DNA of 64,000 nucleotides from Variovorax davisae (GCF_030316845.1 NZ_JASZYS010000021.1:1-64000), one strand, 5' to 3'; positions 50,778 to 60,940 are shown, numbered from the stretch's first letter. A program made the numbers and translations. The notes: generated from the letters alone by a model not told the origin.

Positions 50778-51914
50778 ATGCTGAAGTTGTTCAAATCCGC
50801 CTGTGCCACCGGCCTGGCCCTGGGCCTGGCGTCCATGGCAACGGCCCAGGAGTCCATCAAGATCGGTGTCATCGAGCCGTTGACCGGCTCGGTGGCCTAC
50901 AACGGCCAGGCCTTCGTGAGCGGTGCCAAGCTGGCCGTCGAGCGCCGCAATGCGGCCGGCGGCGTGCTCGGCCGCAAGATCGAGCTGGTCATCGAGGACG
51001 GCCAGTGCCAGCCCGCCAACTCGGTCAATGCGGCCGAGAAGCTGATCCAGCGCGACAAGGTGGTGGCGCTGGCCGGCGCCTTCTGCAGTTCGGCCACCGC
51101 GGCCGTGATGCCGGTGGCCGAGAAGTACAAGGTGCCGCTGCTGACTGGCGTGTCGTCCAAGGCCGATCTGACCGAGAAGGGGATGCAGTACTTCTTCCGC
51201 TCGGCCGAGACCGACCGCCTGATGTCGAAGACCTTCAGCAAGATCCTGGCCGAGAAGCTGCAGCTCAAGACCGTGGCCTACATCGGGGTCAATGACGACT
51301 GGGGCCGCGGCGGCGTGGAGGACTTCTCGAAGGACCTGAGCGCGCTCGGCGTCAAGACCGTCATGAAGGAATACTTCGACCACGGTGCGACCGACTTCTA
51401 CACGCTGCTGACCAAGCTGCGGGCGAGCAATGCCGACGGCGTGTTCGTGGCCGCCGAGACACAGGACGGCGCCATCCTCGTGAAGCAGTTCAAGGAGTTC
51501 GGTCTCAAGACCAAGATCTTCGGCGTCGGCTCGTGGGCCACGGCCGACTTCGTCGGCCTGACCGGCGACGCCTCCGAGGGCATCTACGCCGCGGTGCCCT
51601 ACGCCTCGAGCCTGCCCGGCGAAGCCAACAAGGCCTTCGTCGAGCGCTACCGCGCGAGCTACAAGGAGAAGCCGGGCAAGTACGGCGCCGCCGGCTACAA
51701 CGCGCTGAACATCATGGTGGAAGCCATCGCCCGCGCCGGCAAGGCCGAGCCCGAGGCGGTGCGCGACGCCCTGCGCAAGACCGACTACACCGCGCCCAAT
51801 GGCCGCTTCCGCTTCACCGACAAGGGCGAAGGCTACGGCTTCGACGTCGTGCTGGTGCAGATCGCCAACAAGGAACCGCGCGTGGTCGCCGAAGCGGCGA
51901 CCGAGAAGCCCTGA
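50778..51914 (+). CDS. ABC transporter periplasmic binding protein, branched-chain amino acid (LivK) type
   Basis: This 378-residue protein has a signal peptide (MLKLFKSACATGLALGLASM, cleavage near ATAQ) followed by a type I periplasmic fold: SIKIGVIEPLTGSVAYNGQA, then DGQCQPANSVNAAEKLIQRD and a GVNDDWGRGG element. LivK-type receptors in Burkholderiales often bind aromatic acids. A good ribosome site (GAAGGAGATT) precedes the ATG. The shared operator with the nic genes suggests that it binds nicotinate or a hydroxylated pyridine carboxylate. Confidence 0.87.
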   Translation: MLKLFKSACATGLALGLASMATAQESIKIGVIEPLTGSVAYNGQAFVSGAKLAVERRNAAGGVLGRKIELVIEDGQCQPANSVNAAEKLIQRDKVVALAGAFCSSATAAVMPVAEKYKVPLLTGVSSKADLTEKGMQYFFRSAETDRLMSKTFSKILAEKLQLKTVAYIGVNDDWGRGGVEDFSKDLSALGVKTVMKEYFDHGATDFYTLLTKLRASNADGVFVAAETQDGAILVKQFKEFGLKTKIFGVGSWATADFVGLTGDASEGIYAAVPYASSLPGEANKAFVERYRASYKEKPGKYGAAGYNALNIMVEAIARAGKAEPEAVRDALRKTDYTAPNGRFRFTDKGEGYGFDVVLVQIANKEPRVVAEAATEKP

Positions 51915-51938
51915 GGCCGGCCGCGAAGGAACGCCAAG

Positions 51939-52811
51939 ATGGAACTGCTGCCACAGTACCTCGTCAACGGCCTGGTGACGGGTTCGTTCTACGCCTTGTC
52001 GGCGCTGGGACTGACCCTGATCCTCGGCCTGATGCGGGTCGTCAATTTCGCCCACGGCGAGCTCTACATGCTCGGCGGCGTCATGGGCTGGTGGGCCACG
52101 ACGCGGCTCGGGCTCGACTTCTTCAGCGGCCTGCTGCTGGTCGCCGTCGCCATGGGCGCCTTCGGCTGGCTGATCGACCGCTTGCTGATCGAACGCATCC
52201 GCGACCAGGGCGAAGAGCCCGGGATCCTGCTGACCATCGGCCTGTCGATCTTCCTGGCCAACACGGCCTTGCTGATGGTCGGCACCGCCCCGCTGAAGGT
52301 CGAGGCGCCGATCTCGGCGGGCCCGGTGTTCCTCGGCCCGATCGTGCTGACCAAGCTGCGGCTGTTCGCGGTCGCGGTCTGCGCGCTGCTGATCCTCGCG
52401 GCCTGGTTGACGATCCACAAGACCCGGCTCGGCCGCTCGATGCGCGCCACCTTCCAGGACCCGATGGCGGCCCGGCTGGTCGGCATCCGCACCGCCAATG
52501 TCTACGCCAGCACCTTCGCCATGGGCACTGTCATCGCGTCGCTGGCCGGCATGCTGCTCGGCTCGATCTATTCGGCCCAGGTGTCGGTGGGCGGCCTGGT
52601 GAGCATGAAGGCCTTCGTGGTCGTGATCCTCGGCGGCATGGGCAGCTTTCCCGGCGCCATCGCGGGCGGGCTTCTGCTCGGCGTTTCGGAGGCGCTGTGG
52701 GGTGGCTACGTGGCGACCGGCTGGGTCGACATCATCGGCTTCGTGCTGGTGATCCTGACCCTCGTCTTCCGGCCCTACGGCCTGTTTGCCAAACGAGCGG
52801 AGCGCGCATGA
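51939..52811 (+). CDS. ABC transporter permease, LivH type
   Basis: This 290-residue inner-membrane permease has eight or so hydrophobic segments and the LivH signature stretch GLTLILGLMRVVNFAHGELYML near residues 24-45. The GIRTANVYASTFAMGTVIAS element and ILGGMGSFPGAIAGGLLLG near residues 228-246 are also typical. It is 24 bases after the binding protein, and its end overlaps the LivM start (ATGA). Confidence 0.9.
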   Translation: MELLPQYLVNGLVTGSFYALSALGLTLILGLMRVVNFAHGELYMLGGVMGWWATTRLGLDFFSGLLLVAVAMGAFGWLIDRLLIERIRDQGEEPGILLTIGLSIFLANTALLMVGTAPLKVEAPISAGPVFLGPIVLTKLRLFAVAVCALLILAAWLTIHKTRLGRSMRATFQDPMAARLVGIRTANVYASTFAMGTVIASLAGMLLGSIYSAQVSVGGLVSMKAFVVVILGGMGSFPGAIAGGLLLGVSEALWGGYVATGWVDIIGFVLVILTLVFRPYGLFAKRAERA

Positions 52812-53800
52812 GATTCGAAAAACGTTGCCTGCTGGCCCTGATGGCGCTGGCTGCCCTGGTGCCGCTGGTGGTGCGCGACCAGTACGTGCTGCACATCGCG
52901 ATCATGGTGCTGTTCTACGCGGTGCTGGCCACCAGCCTCAACCTGGTGGTCGGCTACGTGGGCGAGTTCTCGCTCGGCCACACCGCCTTCCTGGGCACCG
53001 GCGCCTATGCCGCGGCCATCCTGGCGACCCGCTACGGCTGGCCGGTCTGGGCCACCATTCCGGTCGCGGGGCTTCTCGCGGCGGTGATGGGCGTGGTCAT
53101 CGGCGCCATCACGCTGCGGCTGCAGGGGCCGTTCTTCGTGATCGTCACGCTGTCGTTCTCGGAAGTGCTGCGCCTGGTGGCCGACAACTGGATCGCGCTC
53201 ACCAACGGGCCGATGGGCATCGCCGGCGTGCCGCAGCCCGCCCTGCTGGCCGAGGCCGGCAACCTGGGCGCGAAGCAGTTCTACTACGCGCTGGCCTGGT
53301 TGCTGCTGGCCGCGGCGCTGTACCTGTCGTTCCGTTTCGTGAACTCGAACGCCGGCCGCGCCGCGGTGGCGGTGCGCGAGAACCGCTACGTCGCGCAATC
53401 GATCGGCATCCGCCCGCTGACCTACTCGATGCTCGCGCTGGTGCTCGGCGCCTTGCTGTCGGGCATGGCGGGCGGCTTCTATGCGCACTACATCTCGTTC
53501 GTCGGGCCCGAGGTGTTCCGCTTCGCCTTCATGGTCAGCATGATCATCATGGTGCTGATCGGCGGCAAGGGCACGCTGGTGGGACCGCTGATCGGCGCCT
53601 TGCTGGTGACCTTCCTGGAGGAATACCTGCGCGAGACGAAGGAGCTGCGGCTGTCGCTCTTCGGCCTGGCCGTGATCGCCATCGTGCTGTTCCTTCCGCG
53701 CGGCCTGATGGGCTTCATCACGCAGCGGCGCGAGACCCGTGCGAAAGAGGTGGCGCAGCCCGCTGCACCCGCGCAACGCACCGCCGGGAGGCCCGCATGA
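52808..53800 (+). CDS. ABC transporter permease, LivM type
   Basis: This 330-residue permease has an N-terminal helix, the LivM signature LNLVVGYVGEFSLGHTAFLG near residue 42 and the late MVLIGGKGTLVGPLIGALLV near residue 249. It forms the channel with LivH. Translation is coupled on both sides: four-base overlaps with livH upstream and livG downstream. The C-terminal 20 residues are Ala/Pro-rich. Confidence 0.9.
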   Translation: MRFEKRCLLALMALAALVPLVVRDQYVLHIAIMVLFYAVLATSLNLVVGYVGEFSLGHTAFLGTGAYAAAILATRYGWPVWATIPVAGLLAAVMGVVIGAITLRLQGPFFVIVTLSFSEVLRLVADNWIALTNGPMGIAGVPQPALLAEAGNLGAKQFYYALAWLLLAAALYLSFRFVNSNAGRAAVAVRENRYVAQSIGIRPLTYSMLALVLGALLSGMAGGFYAHYISFVGPEVFRFAFMVSMIIMVLIGGKGTLVGPLIGALLVTFLEEYLRETKELRLSLFGLAVIAIVLFLPRGLMGFITQRRETRAKEVAQPAAPAQRTAGRPA

Positions 53801-54590
53801 GCGCCGCGGCACTGGCCGCCGGCGGCGGCTCGCTCGAGGTCCGTGGGCTGGGCAAGTCCTTCGGCGGGATCAAGGCCGTCAAGGACATCAGCTTCGACGT
53901 CCATGCCGGCGAGATCGTCGGGCTCATCGGGCCCAACGGCGCGGGCAAGACCACCTGCTTCAACCTGATCACGGGCTTCTACACGCCGAGCGGCGGCAGC
54001 GTCCGCTACGGCGGCCAGGAAGTGACCGGCGAGAAGCCCTTCCGCATGGCGCGCCGGGGGATCGTGCGCAGCTTCCAGAAGACCAACATCCTGAAGTCGC
54101 TGACCGTCTTCGAGAACGTGCTGACCGGTCATTACCTCGAGGCCAAGCAGTCGCTGTGGTGCACCTTCTTCCCGACCTCGAAGGTGCGCGCCACCGAGCG
54201 CCAAGTGCGCGAGAGCGCCGAGCAGATCGTCCACACGATGGGCCTGTCGGAACGCATGAACGTGCCGGCCCACATGCTGTCGTGCGGCGAGCTTCGGCTG
54301 CTCGAAGTCGCGCTGGCGCTGTCGGCCAAGCCCGAGATCCTGATGCTCGACGAGCCGGCCGCCGGCCTCAACAGCCATGAGGCGAGGCGGTTCGGCGAAA
54401 TCCTGAAGCAGCTGCGGGGGCGCTTCGTCCAGTCGATCCTGATCGTGGAGCACAACATGGGACTGGTCATGGGCGTGTCGGACCGCGTGGTCGTGATGCA
54501 CTTCGGCGAGAAGCTCGCCGAGGGCACGCCGGCGCAGGTGCAGGCCGATCCGCGTGTCATCGAAGCCTATCTGGGCGGGGGGAAGAAATC

Positions 54591-54594
<4 letters not shown>
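53797..54594 (+). CDS. ABC transporter ATP-binding protein, LivG type
   Basis: This 265-residue ATPase has Walker A GPNGAGKTT near residue 47 and Walker B LMLDEPAAGL near residue 182. The LivG-typical region FQKTNILKSLTVFENVLTG lies near residue 92. The signature motif reads LSCGE in place of LSGGE, a small departure seen in some family members. It powers the LivHM permease. Coupled by overlap to livM and livF. Confidence 0.9.
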
Positions 54595-55331
<737 letters not shown>

Positions 55332-55339
55332 GCAAGGCG

Positions 55340-55358
55340 GCCGGCGCGCTGCGCCGGC
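55340..55358 (+). terminator. possible terminator or attenuating hairpin after livF
   Basis: GCCGGCGC (55340-55347) pairs with GCGCCGGC (55351-55358) around a GCT loop. The following T-tract is weak (GTCTTCG). It separates the transporter operon from the nic genes, which have their own operator site. Confidence 0.4.
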
Positions 55359-55377
55359 GTCTTCGCCGTCCCGTCCT

Positions 55378-55402
55378 TGAATTAATTGATCGTTTATTTA
55401 TT
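55378..55402 (+). promoter_or_regulatory. TetR-type operator, copy 3 (upstream of nicC-like gene)
   Basis: The AATTAATT core lies at 55380-55387 and continues as GATCGTTTATTTAT. It is almost the same as copy 2 before the liv genes and ends 15 bases before the monooxygenase ATG, where a bound repressor would block transcription. Confidence 0.6.
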
Positions 55403-55416
55403 CTGGAGATTCGAGT

Positions 55417-56646
55417 ATGAGTAGAGCAATCCGCGTCGGCATCGTCGGCGCCGGCATCGGCGGCGTGGCCCTGGCGCGCGCACTGCGGCTGCGCGGCATC
55501 GACGCCCATCTGTTCGAGCGGGCGCCAGCCTTCGGCGAGATCGGCGCCGGCGTCCAGATGACGCCGAACGCCGCCAAGGTGCTGCAGGCGCTCGGCGTCG
55601 GCGACGGCCTGGCGCGCATCGGCTTCCTGCCCGAAGCCATGGTCGGGCGCAATTGGGAAGATGCGCGCGAGCTGTTCCGCACGCCGTTGAAGGACGTCTG
55701 CCCGCGGCTGTTCGGTGCCGGCTTCTACCATGTGCACCGCGCCGACCTGCACGCGATCCTGTGCGAAGGCATCCCGGCCGACCGCGTGCGCTTCAACGTG
55801 CAGTGCACCGGCGTCACGCAGCGCGGCGACCAGGCGGTGGCGCTGTTCGACGACGGCAGCAACTTCGAGGCGGACCTGATCGTCGGCGCCGACGGCATCC
55901 ATTCGGCGGTGCGCGATGCGCTCTGGGGCAAGACCGATGCGCGCTTCACCGGCCACATGTGCTGGCGCGCGCTGGTGCCGGTGGCGCAGCATCCGCTGCC
56001 TTTCGTCAGCCCCGACGCCTCGTTCTGGATGGGCCCGAAGGCGCACATCGTCACCTACTACGTGAAGGGCGGCGCGGCCGTCAACATCGTGGCGGTCAAC
56101 GAGAGCGCCGACTGGGTGGCGGAGTCATGGACCGAGCCGAGCACGCGCGAGGAACTGCTGGCCGCCTATGCGGGCTGGCATCCGAACATCATCGAGCTGT
56201 TCGAGCGCACCGACACCTCGCAGATCTTCAAGTGGGGCCTGTTCGACCGCGATCCGATGGCGCAATGGTCGCAGGGCAGCGTCACGCTGCTGGGCGACGC
56301 GGCGCATCCCATGCTGCCGTTCCTGTCGCAAGGCGCCGCGATGGCGATCGAGGACGGCTACGTGCTGGCTGCCGCGCTGGCGCACTTCGGCACCGACCGG
56401 GACGCCGCGCTGCGTGCCTACGAGGCCGAGCGGCGCCCGCGCACCGCGCGCGTGCAGCTCGAAGCCCGCGAGCGCGGCCGCACCTACCACCTGTCGACGC
56501 CCGAGGAGCAGCGCGAGCGCGACCTGGCTTTCCAGCAGCAGCAGGCCAGCAATCCGAATGCGGTCGGGATCAAGGCCGAGTGGGTCTACGAGTACGACGC
56601 GACGCGCTGCGTCGAGCGCTTCGACACCGAAGCCTCGCTGGCCTGA
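55417..56646 (+). CDS. nicC: FAD-dependent monooxygenase, probable 6-hydroxynicotinate 3-monooxygenase
   Basis: This 409-residue group A flavin hydroxylase has the FAD fold (RVGIVGAGIGGVALARAL), the DLIVGADGIHSAVRDAL element near residue 150 and LLGDAAHPMLPFLSQGAAMA near residue 289. Relatives include salicylate hydroxylase and NicC, which converts 6-hydroxynicotinate to 2,5-dihydroxypyridine with loss of CO2. NicC is favoured because the next four genes match the rest of the 2,5-dihydroxypyridine pathway. Sequence alone would also allow salicylate 1-hydroxylase. Confidence 0.72.
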   Translation: MSRAIRVGIVGAGIGGVALARALRLRGIDAHLFERAPAFGEIGAGVQMTPNAAKVLQALGVGDGLARIGFLPEAMVGRNWEDARELFRTPLKDVCPRLFGAGFYHVHRADLHAILCEGIPADRVRFNVQCTGVTQRGDQAVALFDDGSNFEADLIVGADGIHSAVRDALWGKTDARFTGHMCWRALVPVAQHPLPFVSPDASFWMGPKAHIVTYYVKGGAAVNIVAVNESADWVAESWTEPSTREELLAAYAGWHPNIIELFERTDTSQIFKWGLFDRDPMAQWSQGSVTLLGDAAHPMLPFLSQGAAMAIEDGYVLAAALAHFGTDRDAALRAYEAERRPRTARVQLEARERGRTYHLSTPEEQRERDLAFQQQQASNPNAVGIKAEWVYEYDATRCVERFDTEASLA

Positions 56647-56662
56647 ACCGGGAGCAAAGCAG

Positions 56663-57442
56663 ATGACGAAGAACTACCGCATCGGCCAGATCGTGCCGAG
56701 TTCCAACACCACCATGGAGACCGAGATTCCCGCGATGCTGCGCTTGCGCGAGCAGGTCCGGCCCGAGCGCTTCACGTTCCACTCGGCGCGCATGCGCATG
56801 AAGCACGTCAACAAGGACGAGCTGGCCGCGATGGATGCGCAATCCGACCGCTGCGCGCTCGAACTCAGCGACGCCCGCGTCGACGTGCTCGGCTATGCCT
56901 GCCTGGTGGCCATCATGGCGATGGGCCGCGGCTACCACAGGCAGTCCGAGTCGCGTTTGCGGGCGGCCACCGAAAGCAACCTGGGCGCTGCGCCGGTGGT
57001 CACCAGCGCGGGCGCCCTGGTCGATGCGCTCCGCGTGATCGGCGCCAGGCGCATCGCGCTGGTGGCGCCCTACATGGTGCCGCTCACGAAGATGGTGGTC
57101 GACTACATCGAGCACGAGGGCTTCGAGGTGGTCGACTGGCGCGCGCTCGAGATCCCCGACAACCTCGAGGTCGGCCGGCACGATCCGCGCGAGCTGCCTG
57201 GCATCGTCGCCGGCATGAACACCGACGGGGTCGACGCGATCGTGCTGTCGGCCTGCGTGCAGATGCCGTCGCTCGCGGCCATCGCACAGGTCGAGGCCGC
57301 GACCGGCAAGCCGGTCGTGACGGCTGCGGTCGCGACCACCTTCGCGATGCTCGGCGCGCTCGGCCTGGAGCAGGTGGTGCCCGGTGCGGGGGCCTTGTTG
57401 TCCGGCGCCTACTCGACAGTGCGCGAGGGAGGCCTGCGGTGA
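56663..57442 (+). CDS. nicE: maleate cis-trans isomerase (Asp/Glu racemase superfamily)
   Basis: This 259-residue protein belongs to the Asp/Glu racemase-like maleate isomerases, which convert maleate to fumarate using two cysteines. These are visible in GYACLVAIM near residue 77 and LSACVQMPS near residue 196. The start has VPSSNTTMETEIP, a substrate-binding stretch typical of the family. Maleate is the last product of the pathway before the citric acid cycle. It overlaps the next gene by four bases. Arylmalonate decarboxylase is a less likely relative. Confidence 0.84.
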   Translation: MTKNYRIGQIVPSSNTTMETEIPAMLRLREQVRPERFTFHSARMRMKHVNKDELAAMDAQSDRCALELSDARVDVLGYACLVAIMAMGRGYHRQSESRLRAATESNLGAAPVVTSAGALVDALRVIGARRIALVAPYMVPLTKMVVDYIEHEGFEVVDWRALEIPDNLEVGRHDPRELPGIVAGMNTDGVDAIVLSACVQMPSLAAIAQVEAATGKPVVTAAVATTFAMLGALGLEQVVPGAGALLSGAYSTVREGGLR

Positions 57443-58269
57443 GCGGAAGCACCTTCCTCCACGGCGCCCACGTGCATGCCAACGGCATCCGCCAGCACTA
57501 CCTGCGCTACGGCGGCACGCAGGGCGAGCGCGCCGGCCGCGATGCCGTCGTGCTGCTGCCCGGCATCACCAGCCCCGCCGTCACCTGGGGCTTCGTGGCC
57601 GAGCGCTTCGGGCGCCACTTCGATACCTACGTCCTCGACATCCGCGGGCGCGGCCTGAGCGAGGCGTCGGCGGCGCTCGACTACGGGCTCGATGCCCAGG
57701 CCGCCGACGCGATCGCGTTCGCCCAGGCCCTCGGGCTGCGCCGCTATGCCTTCGTCGGCCATTCGATGGGCGGGCGCATCGGCCTTCGCGCGGCCGGCCG
57801 GCGGCCGGACGGACTCACGCGCCTGGTCGCGGTCGATCCGCCCGTGTCGGGGCCGGGCCGGCGGCCCTATCCGGCCCAGCTGCCGTGGTACGTGGATTCG
57901 ATCCGGCTCGCGCGCCAGGGCATCTCGCTCGAACAGATGCGCGGGTTCTGCCCGACCTGGAGCGAAGCGCAGCTGCGCCTGCGCGCCCAGTGGCTGCACA
58001 CCTGCGACGAGCGCGCGATCGTCGCCAGCTTCAACGACTTCCAGTCCGACGACATCCATGCCGACCTGCCGCGCATCGCGGTGCCGCTGCTGCTCATGAC
58101 CGCCGAGCGCGGCGACGTGGTGCGCGAAGCGGAGGTCGACGAGCTGCGCGCGCTGGCGCCGTCGCTGCGCGAAGTGCGCGTGGCCGGCGCCGGCCACATG
58201 ATCCCGTGGGACAACGAAGACGGCTTCCACCGCGCCTTCGGCGACTTCCTCGGCCATCCCCTCGACTGA
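57439..58269 (+). CDS. nicD: alpha/beta hydrolase, probable N-formylmaleamate deformylase
   Basis: This 276-residue alpha/beta hydrolase has the nucleophile elbow GHSMGGRIGL near residue 109, an acid region around MTAERGDVV and a closing GAGHMIPWDNEDG with the catalytic histidine. NicD hydrolyses N-formylmaleamate, the product of NicX, to maleamate and formate. It starts with a GTG that overlaps the isomerase stop codon. The motif set is general for the fold; the specific role is drawn from the operon. Confidence 0.78.
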   Translation: MSGSTFLHGAHVHANGIRQHYLRYGGTQGERAGRDAVVLLPGITSPAVTWGFVAERFGRHFDTYVLDIRGRGLSEASAALDYGLDAQAADAIAFAQALGLRRYAFVGHSMGGRIGLRAAGRRPDGLTRLVAVDPPVSGPGRRPYPAQLPWYVDSIRLARQGISLEQMRGFCPTWSEAQLRLRAQWLHTCDERAIVASFNDFQSDDIHADLPRIAVPLLLMTAERGDVVREAEVDELRALAPSLREVRVAGAGHMIPWDNEDGFHRAFGDFLGHPLD

Positions 58270-58291
58270 ACCGCACACCCAAGGAGAAACC

Positions 58292-59359
58292 ATGGCAGTC
58301 AGCGACACCGACCTGATCCGCGCCTGGACCCAGGTCCTCGCGCTTTCCAAGCTGCGTGCCGGCGACGCCGTCACCGTGCTCACCAGCGACCACACGCATC
58401 CGCAGACGCTGCGCTGCGCGATCACCGCCGCCACCATGCTCGGCGCCTGCGTCAGCCGGCTCGACCTGCCGCCGGTCAACGGCGAGAAATCGCTGAGCCG
58501 CGACACGCTGGCCTACCTCGGCACCACGCCGCTCACCGGCAACCGGGCCGCCATCGCGGCGCTCAAGGCCAGCGACCTGGTGCTCGACCTGATGACCCTG
58601 TTGTTCTCGCCCGAGCAGCACGAGATCCTGGCGGGCGGCACCAGGATTCTGCTGGCCGTCGAGCCGCCCGAGGTGCTGCTGCGCATGGTGCCGACGATGG
58701 CCGACTACCACCGCGTGCAGGCCGGCGTGGCGCTGCTCGAGGGCCGCAAGGAAATGCGCGTGACCTCGCCCGGCGGCACCGACCTGCGCTGCCCGCTCGG
58801 CGACTACCCGGTGACGGCCGAATACGGCTTCGTCGACCGCCCTGGGCGCTGGGACCACTGGCCCAGCGGCTTCGCCTTCACCTGGCCCAACGAGGGCGGG
58901 GCGCAGGGGCGCATCGTGCTCGCCAAGGGCGACGTGCTGCTGCCGATGAAGTCCTATGTCGGCGAAGCCATCGAGCTCACGGTCGAGCACGGCTTCGTGA
59001 CCCGCATCGAAGGCGGCGCCGAGGCCGAGCTGCTCGGCGAGTACATCGAATCCTTCGCCGACCCCGAGGCCTATGCCATCTCGCACATCGGCTGGGGACT
59101 GCAGAAGCGGGCCTACTGGTCGACCCTCGGCCTCTACGACCGCGAAGCCACGCTGGGCATGGACGCCCGCGCGGTCAGCGGCAACTTCCTGTTCTCGCTC
59201 GGCCCGAACAACGAGGCCGGCGGCAGCCGCACCACGGCCTGCCACATCGACATCCCGATGCGCCGCTGCGACGTCTTCGTCGACGCGCTGCAGGTGGTGC
59301 GCGACGGCAAGGTGGTCGAGGAACTGATGGCCGCCGGGGAGGGCGCCGCGCATGCATGA
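58292..59359 (+). CDS. nicX: 2,5-dihydroxypyridine 5,6-dioxygenase
   Basis: This 355-residue enzyme opens 2,5-dihydroxypyridine to N-formylmaleamate with Fe(II) and O2. It aligns well in my memory with Pseudomonas putida NicX, sharing TRILLAVEPPEVL, PGRWDHWPSGFAFTWPNE, SHIGWGLQ and CHIDIPMRRCD. The last two contain the iron-ligand histidines and aspartate. It is a small distinctive family, so this is the firmest anchor for calling the cluster a nicotinate-type pathway. It overlaps the amidase gene by eight bases. Confidence 0.93.
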   Translation: MAVSDTDLIRAWTQVLALSKLRAGDAVTVLTSDHTHPQTLRCAITAATMLGACVSRLDLPPVNGEKSLSRDTLAYLGTTPLTGNRAAIAALKASDLVLDLMTLLFSPEQHEILAGGTRILLAVEPPEVLLRMVPTMADYHRVQAGVALLEGRKEMRVTSPGGTDLRCPLGDYPVTAEYGFVDRPGRWDHWPSGFAFTWPNEGGAQGRIVLAKGDVLLPMKSYVGEAIELTVEHGFVTRIEGGAEAELLGEYIESFADPEAYAISHIGWGLQKRAYWSTLGLYDREATLGMDARAVSGNFLFSLGPNNEAGGSRTTACHIDIPMRRCDVFVDALQVVRDGKVVEELMAAGEGAAHA

Positions 59360-59969
59360 CGAATCGCAGGTCTATCGGCGCCAGGGCTTCGGCGCCGGGC
59401 TCGGCGTGCGGCCGCCCGTCGGCCTGCTGATCGTCGACTTCGTCAACGGCTTCGCGGACCCGGCGCTGTTCGGCGGCGGCAACATCGCACCGGCGATCGC
59501 GCGCACCGTGCCGCTGCTGGCGCTGGCGCGCGAGCGCGGTTGGCCGGTGGCGCACAGCCGCATCGTCTACGCCGACGACGACGGCGACGCCAACATCTTC
59601 AGCCAGAAGGTGCCGGGCATGCTGGGCCTGAAGGGGCATTCGCCGGCAAGCGCGATCGTGGCCGAACTCGCGCCGCGTGCCGGCGAGCTGGTGGTGCGCA
59701 AGAACGTGCCGTCGGCCTTTTTCGGCACCACGCTGGCGCCCTGGCTGACGCAGCGCGGCGTGCGGACCCTGCTGGTGGCGGGCTGCGTCACCAGCGGCTG
59801 CGTGCGCGCCAGCGTGGTGGATGCGATGTGCTGGGGCTTCGCGCCGGTCGTGCTGTCCGATTGCGTGGGCGACCGCGCGATCGCGCCGCACGATGCGAGC
59901 CTGTTCGACATCGGGCAGAAGTACGGCGACGTGATGCGCCTGGCCGAACTGCGTGAGCGGCTTTCCTAG
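59352..59969 (+). CDS. nicF: maleamate amidohydrolase (isochorismatase-like)
   Basis: This 205-residue cysteine hydrolase of the isochorismatase superfamily has the catalytic aspartate in LLIVDFVNGFADP near residue 34, a lysine in VVRKNVPSAFFGT near residue 117 and the nucleophile cysteine in VAGCVTSGCVRASVVDAM near residue 143-149. NicF hydrolyses maleamate to maleate and ammonia. It follows nicX with an overlap and converges on the TetR gene, with 12 bases between stop codons. Confidence 0.86.
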   Translation: MHDESQVYRRQGFGAGLGVRPPVGLLIVDFVNGFADPALFGGGNIAPAIARTVPLLALARERGWPVAHSRIVYADDDGDANIFSQKVPGMLGLKGHSPASAIVAELAPRAGELVVRKNVPSAFFGTTLAPWLTQRGVRTLLVAGCVTSGCVRASVVDAMCWGFAPVVLSDCVGDRAIAPHDASLFDIGQKYGDVMRLAELRERLS

Positions 59970-59981
59970 CCGCACCGGCGT

Positions 59982-60668
59982 TCAGCGCGCCTCGAAGCCG
60001 CCGACCACGAAGCGGGTCACCTGGTCGATCAGCGCCTCGGTGTCCTCGGGGTCGTACAGGCCCTTGGGCGTCATCTCCTCCATCCGGTGGGTGTCGGAGA
60101 AGGCATAGAGGTAGGTGCCGATCATCAGGGTCACGCGCCAGTAGGCATCGAGCTCGCCCAGCTTCGGCAGTGCCTCGCGCAGCACCTCGACATAGCGCCG
60201 GGTCGAACCGCCGTAGGCGTCGGTGCGCAGCTTGTACGAGATCTCCGGCGGCTCGGTGTGCAGCCGGGCCTGCAAGCGCAGGAAGGCCCGCCCCTGCGGC
60301 GTGCCGCGCAGCGTCAGCGTCGGCAGCAGGAAGGCGCGCACGATGCCGCGCACGTTCGGCTTGCCGGCCGCGCGCATCGCCTCCAGGTTCTCGAGGCGCT
60401 GCTGCGAGATCACCTGGCCGCGGCGCAGGAAGACTTCCTCGAACAGTCCGAACTTCGAGCCGAAGTAATAGCTGATCAGGGCCTGCGTCACCTTGGCGCG
60501 GGTGGCGACTTCGCGCAGCGTGGTGCCGGCGAAGCCGAGGTTCGCGAACATCTCTTCGGCCGCATCGAGGATCTCGTCGCGCACGACGCTCGCGCCTTCC
60601 GGACGCCCGGGTCCCTTGTGCTTGATCGCCGCTTGCTTGGCTTTGGCGGGCCTGTCCGCTGTCTTCAT
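59982..60668 (-). CDS. TetR family transcriptional regulator of the liv-nic region
   Basis: This 228-residue regulator has a basic N-terminal tail and a TetR helix-turn-helix (TTLREVATRAKVTQALISYY) near residues 47-66, followed by a helical ligand domain. The ATG at 60668 is chosen over the longer frame because the AATTAATT operator (60681-60688) then lies 13 bases upstream. The same motif precedes liv and nicC, so it probably represses all three and is released by a pathway compound. In pseudomonads the known nic repressor is of the MarR type, so this is a different regulator class. Confidence 0.86.
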   Translation of the reverse strand: MKTADRPAKAKQAAIKHKGPGRPEGASVVRDEILDAAEEMFANLGFAGTTLREVATRAKVTQALISYYFGSKFGLFEEVFLRRGQVISQQRLENLEAMRAAGKPNVRGIVRAFLLPTLTLRGTPQGRAFLRLQARLHTEPPEISYKLRTDAYGGSTRRYVEVLREALPKLGELDAYWRVTLMIGTYLYAFSDTHRMEEMTPKGLYDPEDTEALIDQVTRFVVGGFEAR

Positions 60669-60672
60669 GTTT

Positions 60673-60691
60673 GATTGCTTAATTAATTCGA
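60673..60691 (-). promoter_or_regulatory. TetR-type operator, copy 4 (upstream of the TetR gene)
   Basis: The AATTAATT core lies at 60681-60688. On the minus strand it reads CGAATTAATTAAGCAATCA, close to copy 1. It sits 13 bases before the start codon, where no clear ribosome site is visible, suiting autorepression. Confidence 0.55.
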
Positions 60692-60815
60692 AGGTGATGA
60701 TACCGAGGGCGCCGGGGCGGCGAAGCGCGATGGCGCGCGAGCGCCACGGCAGTCTGGCAATTTTTACGTAGACAGTCGCCGGCCCGCTGCCTAGACTTCC
60801 CTTCAATCCCTGCCC

Positions 60816-60911
60816 ATGAACGCCCCCACCATGTTCCCGCACCTGTCGATCCCTAGCCTTCGCACCTTCGTTGCCTTCGGGCGGCGCGGTCGAATCATGT
60901 GGGGCAGCTAG
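60816..60911 (+). CDS. short ORF, possible leader peptide
   Basis: This 31-residue frame starts with ATG at 60816 and ends TAG at 60911. The peptide is hydrophobic then basic, ending GRRGRIMWGS. A strong terminator-type hairpin begins 30 bases later, and a small lipoprotein gene follows. The order short ORF, hairpin, gene is what an attenuation leader would show, but there is no run of a single amino acid codon to reveal a signal. I do not recognise the peptide. Confidence 0.3.
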   Translation: MNAPTMFPHLSIPSLRTFVAFGRRGRIMWGS

Positions 60912-60940
60912 CCCGCTTCAGTTCGACAAGCGCCCCTCTC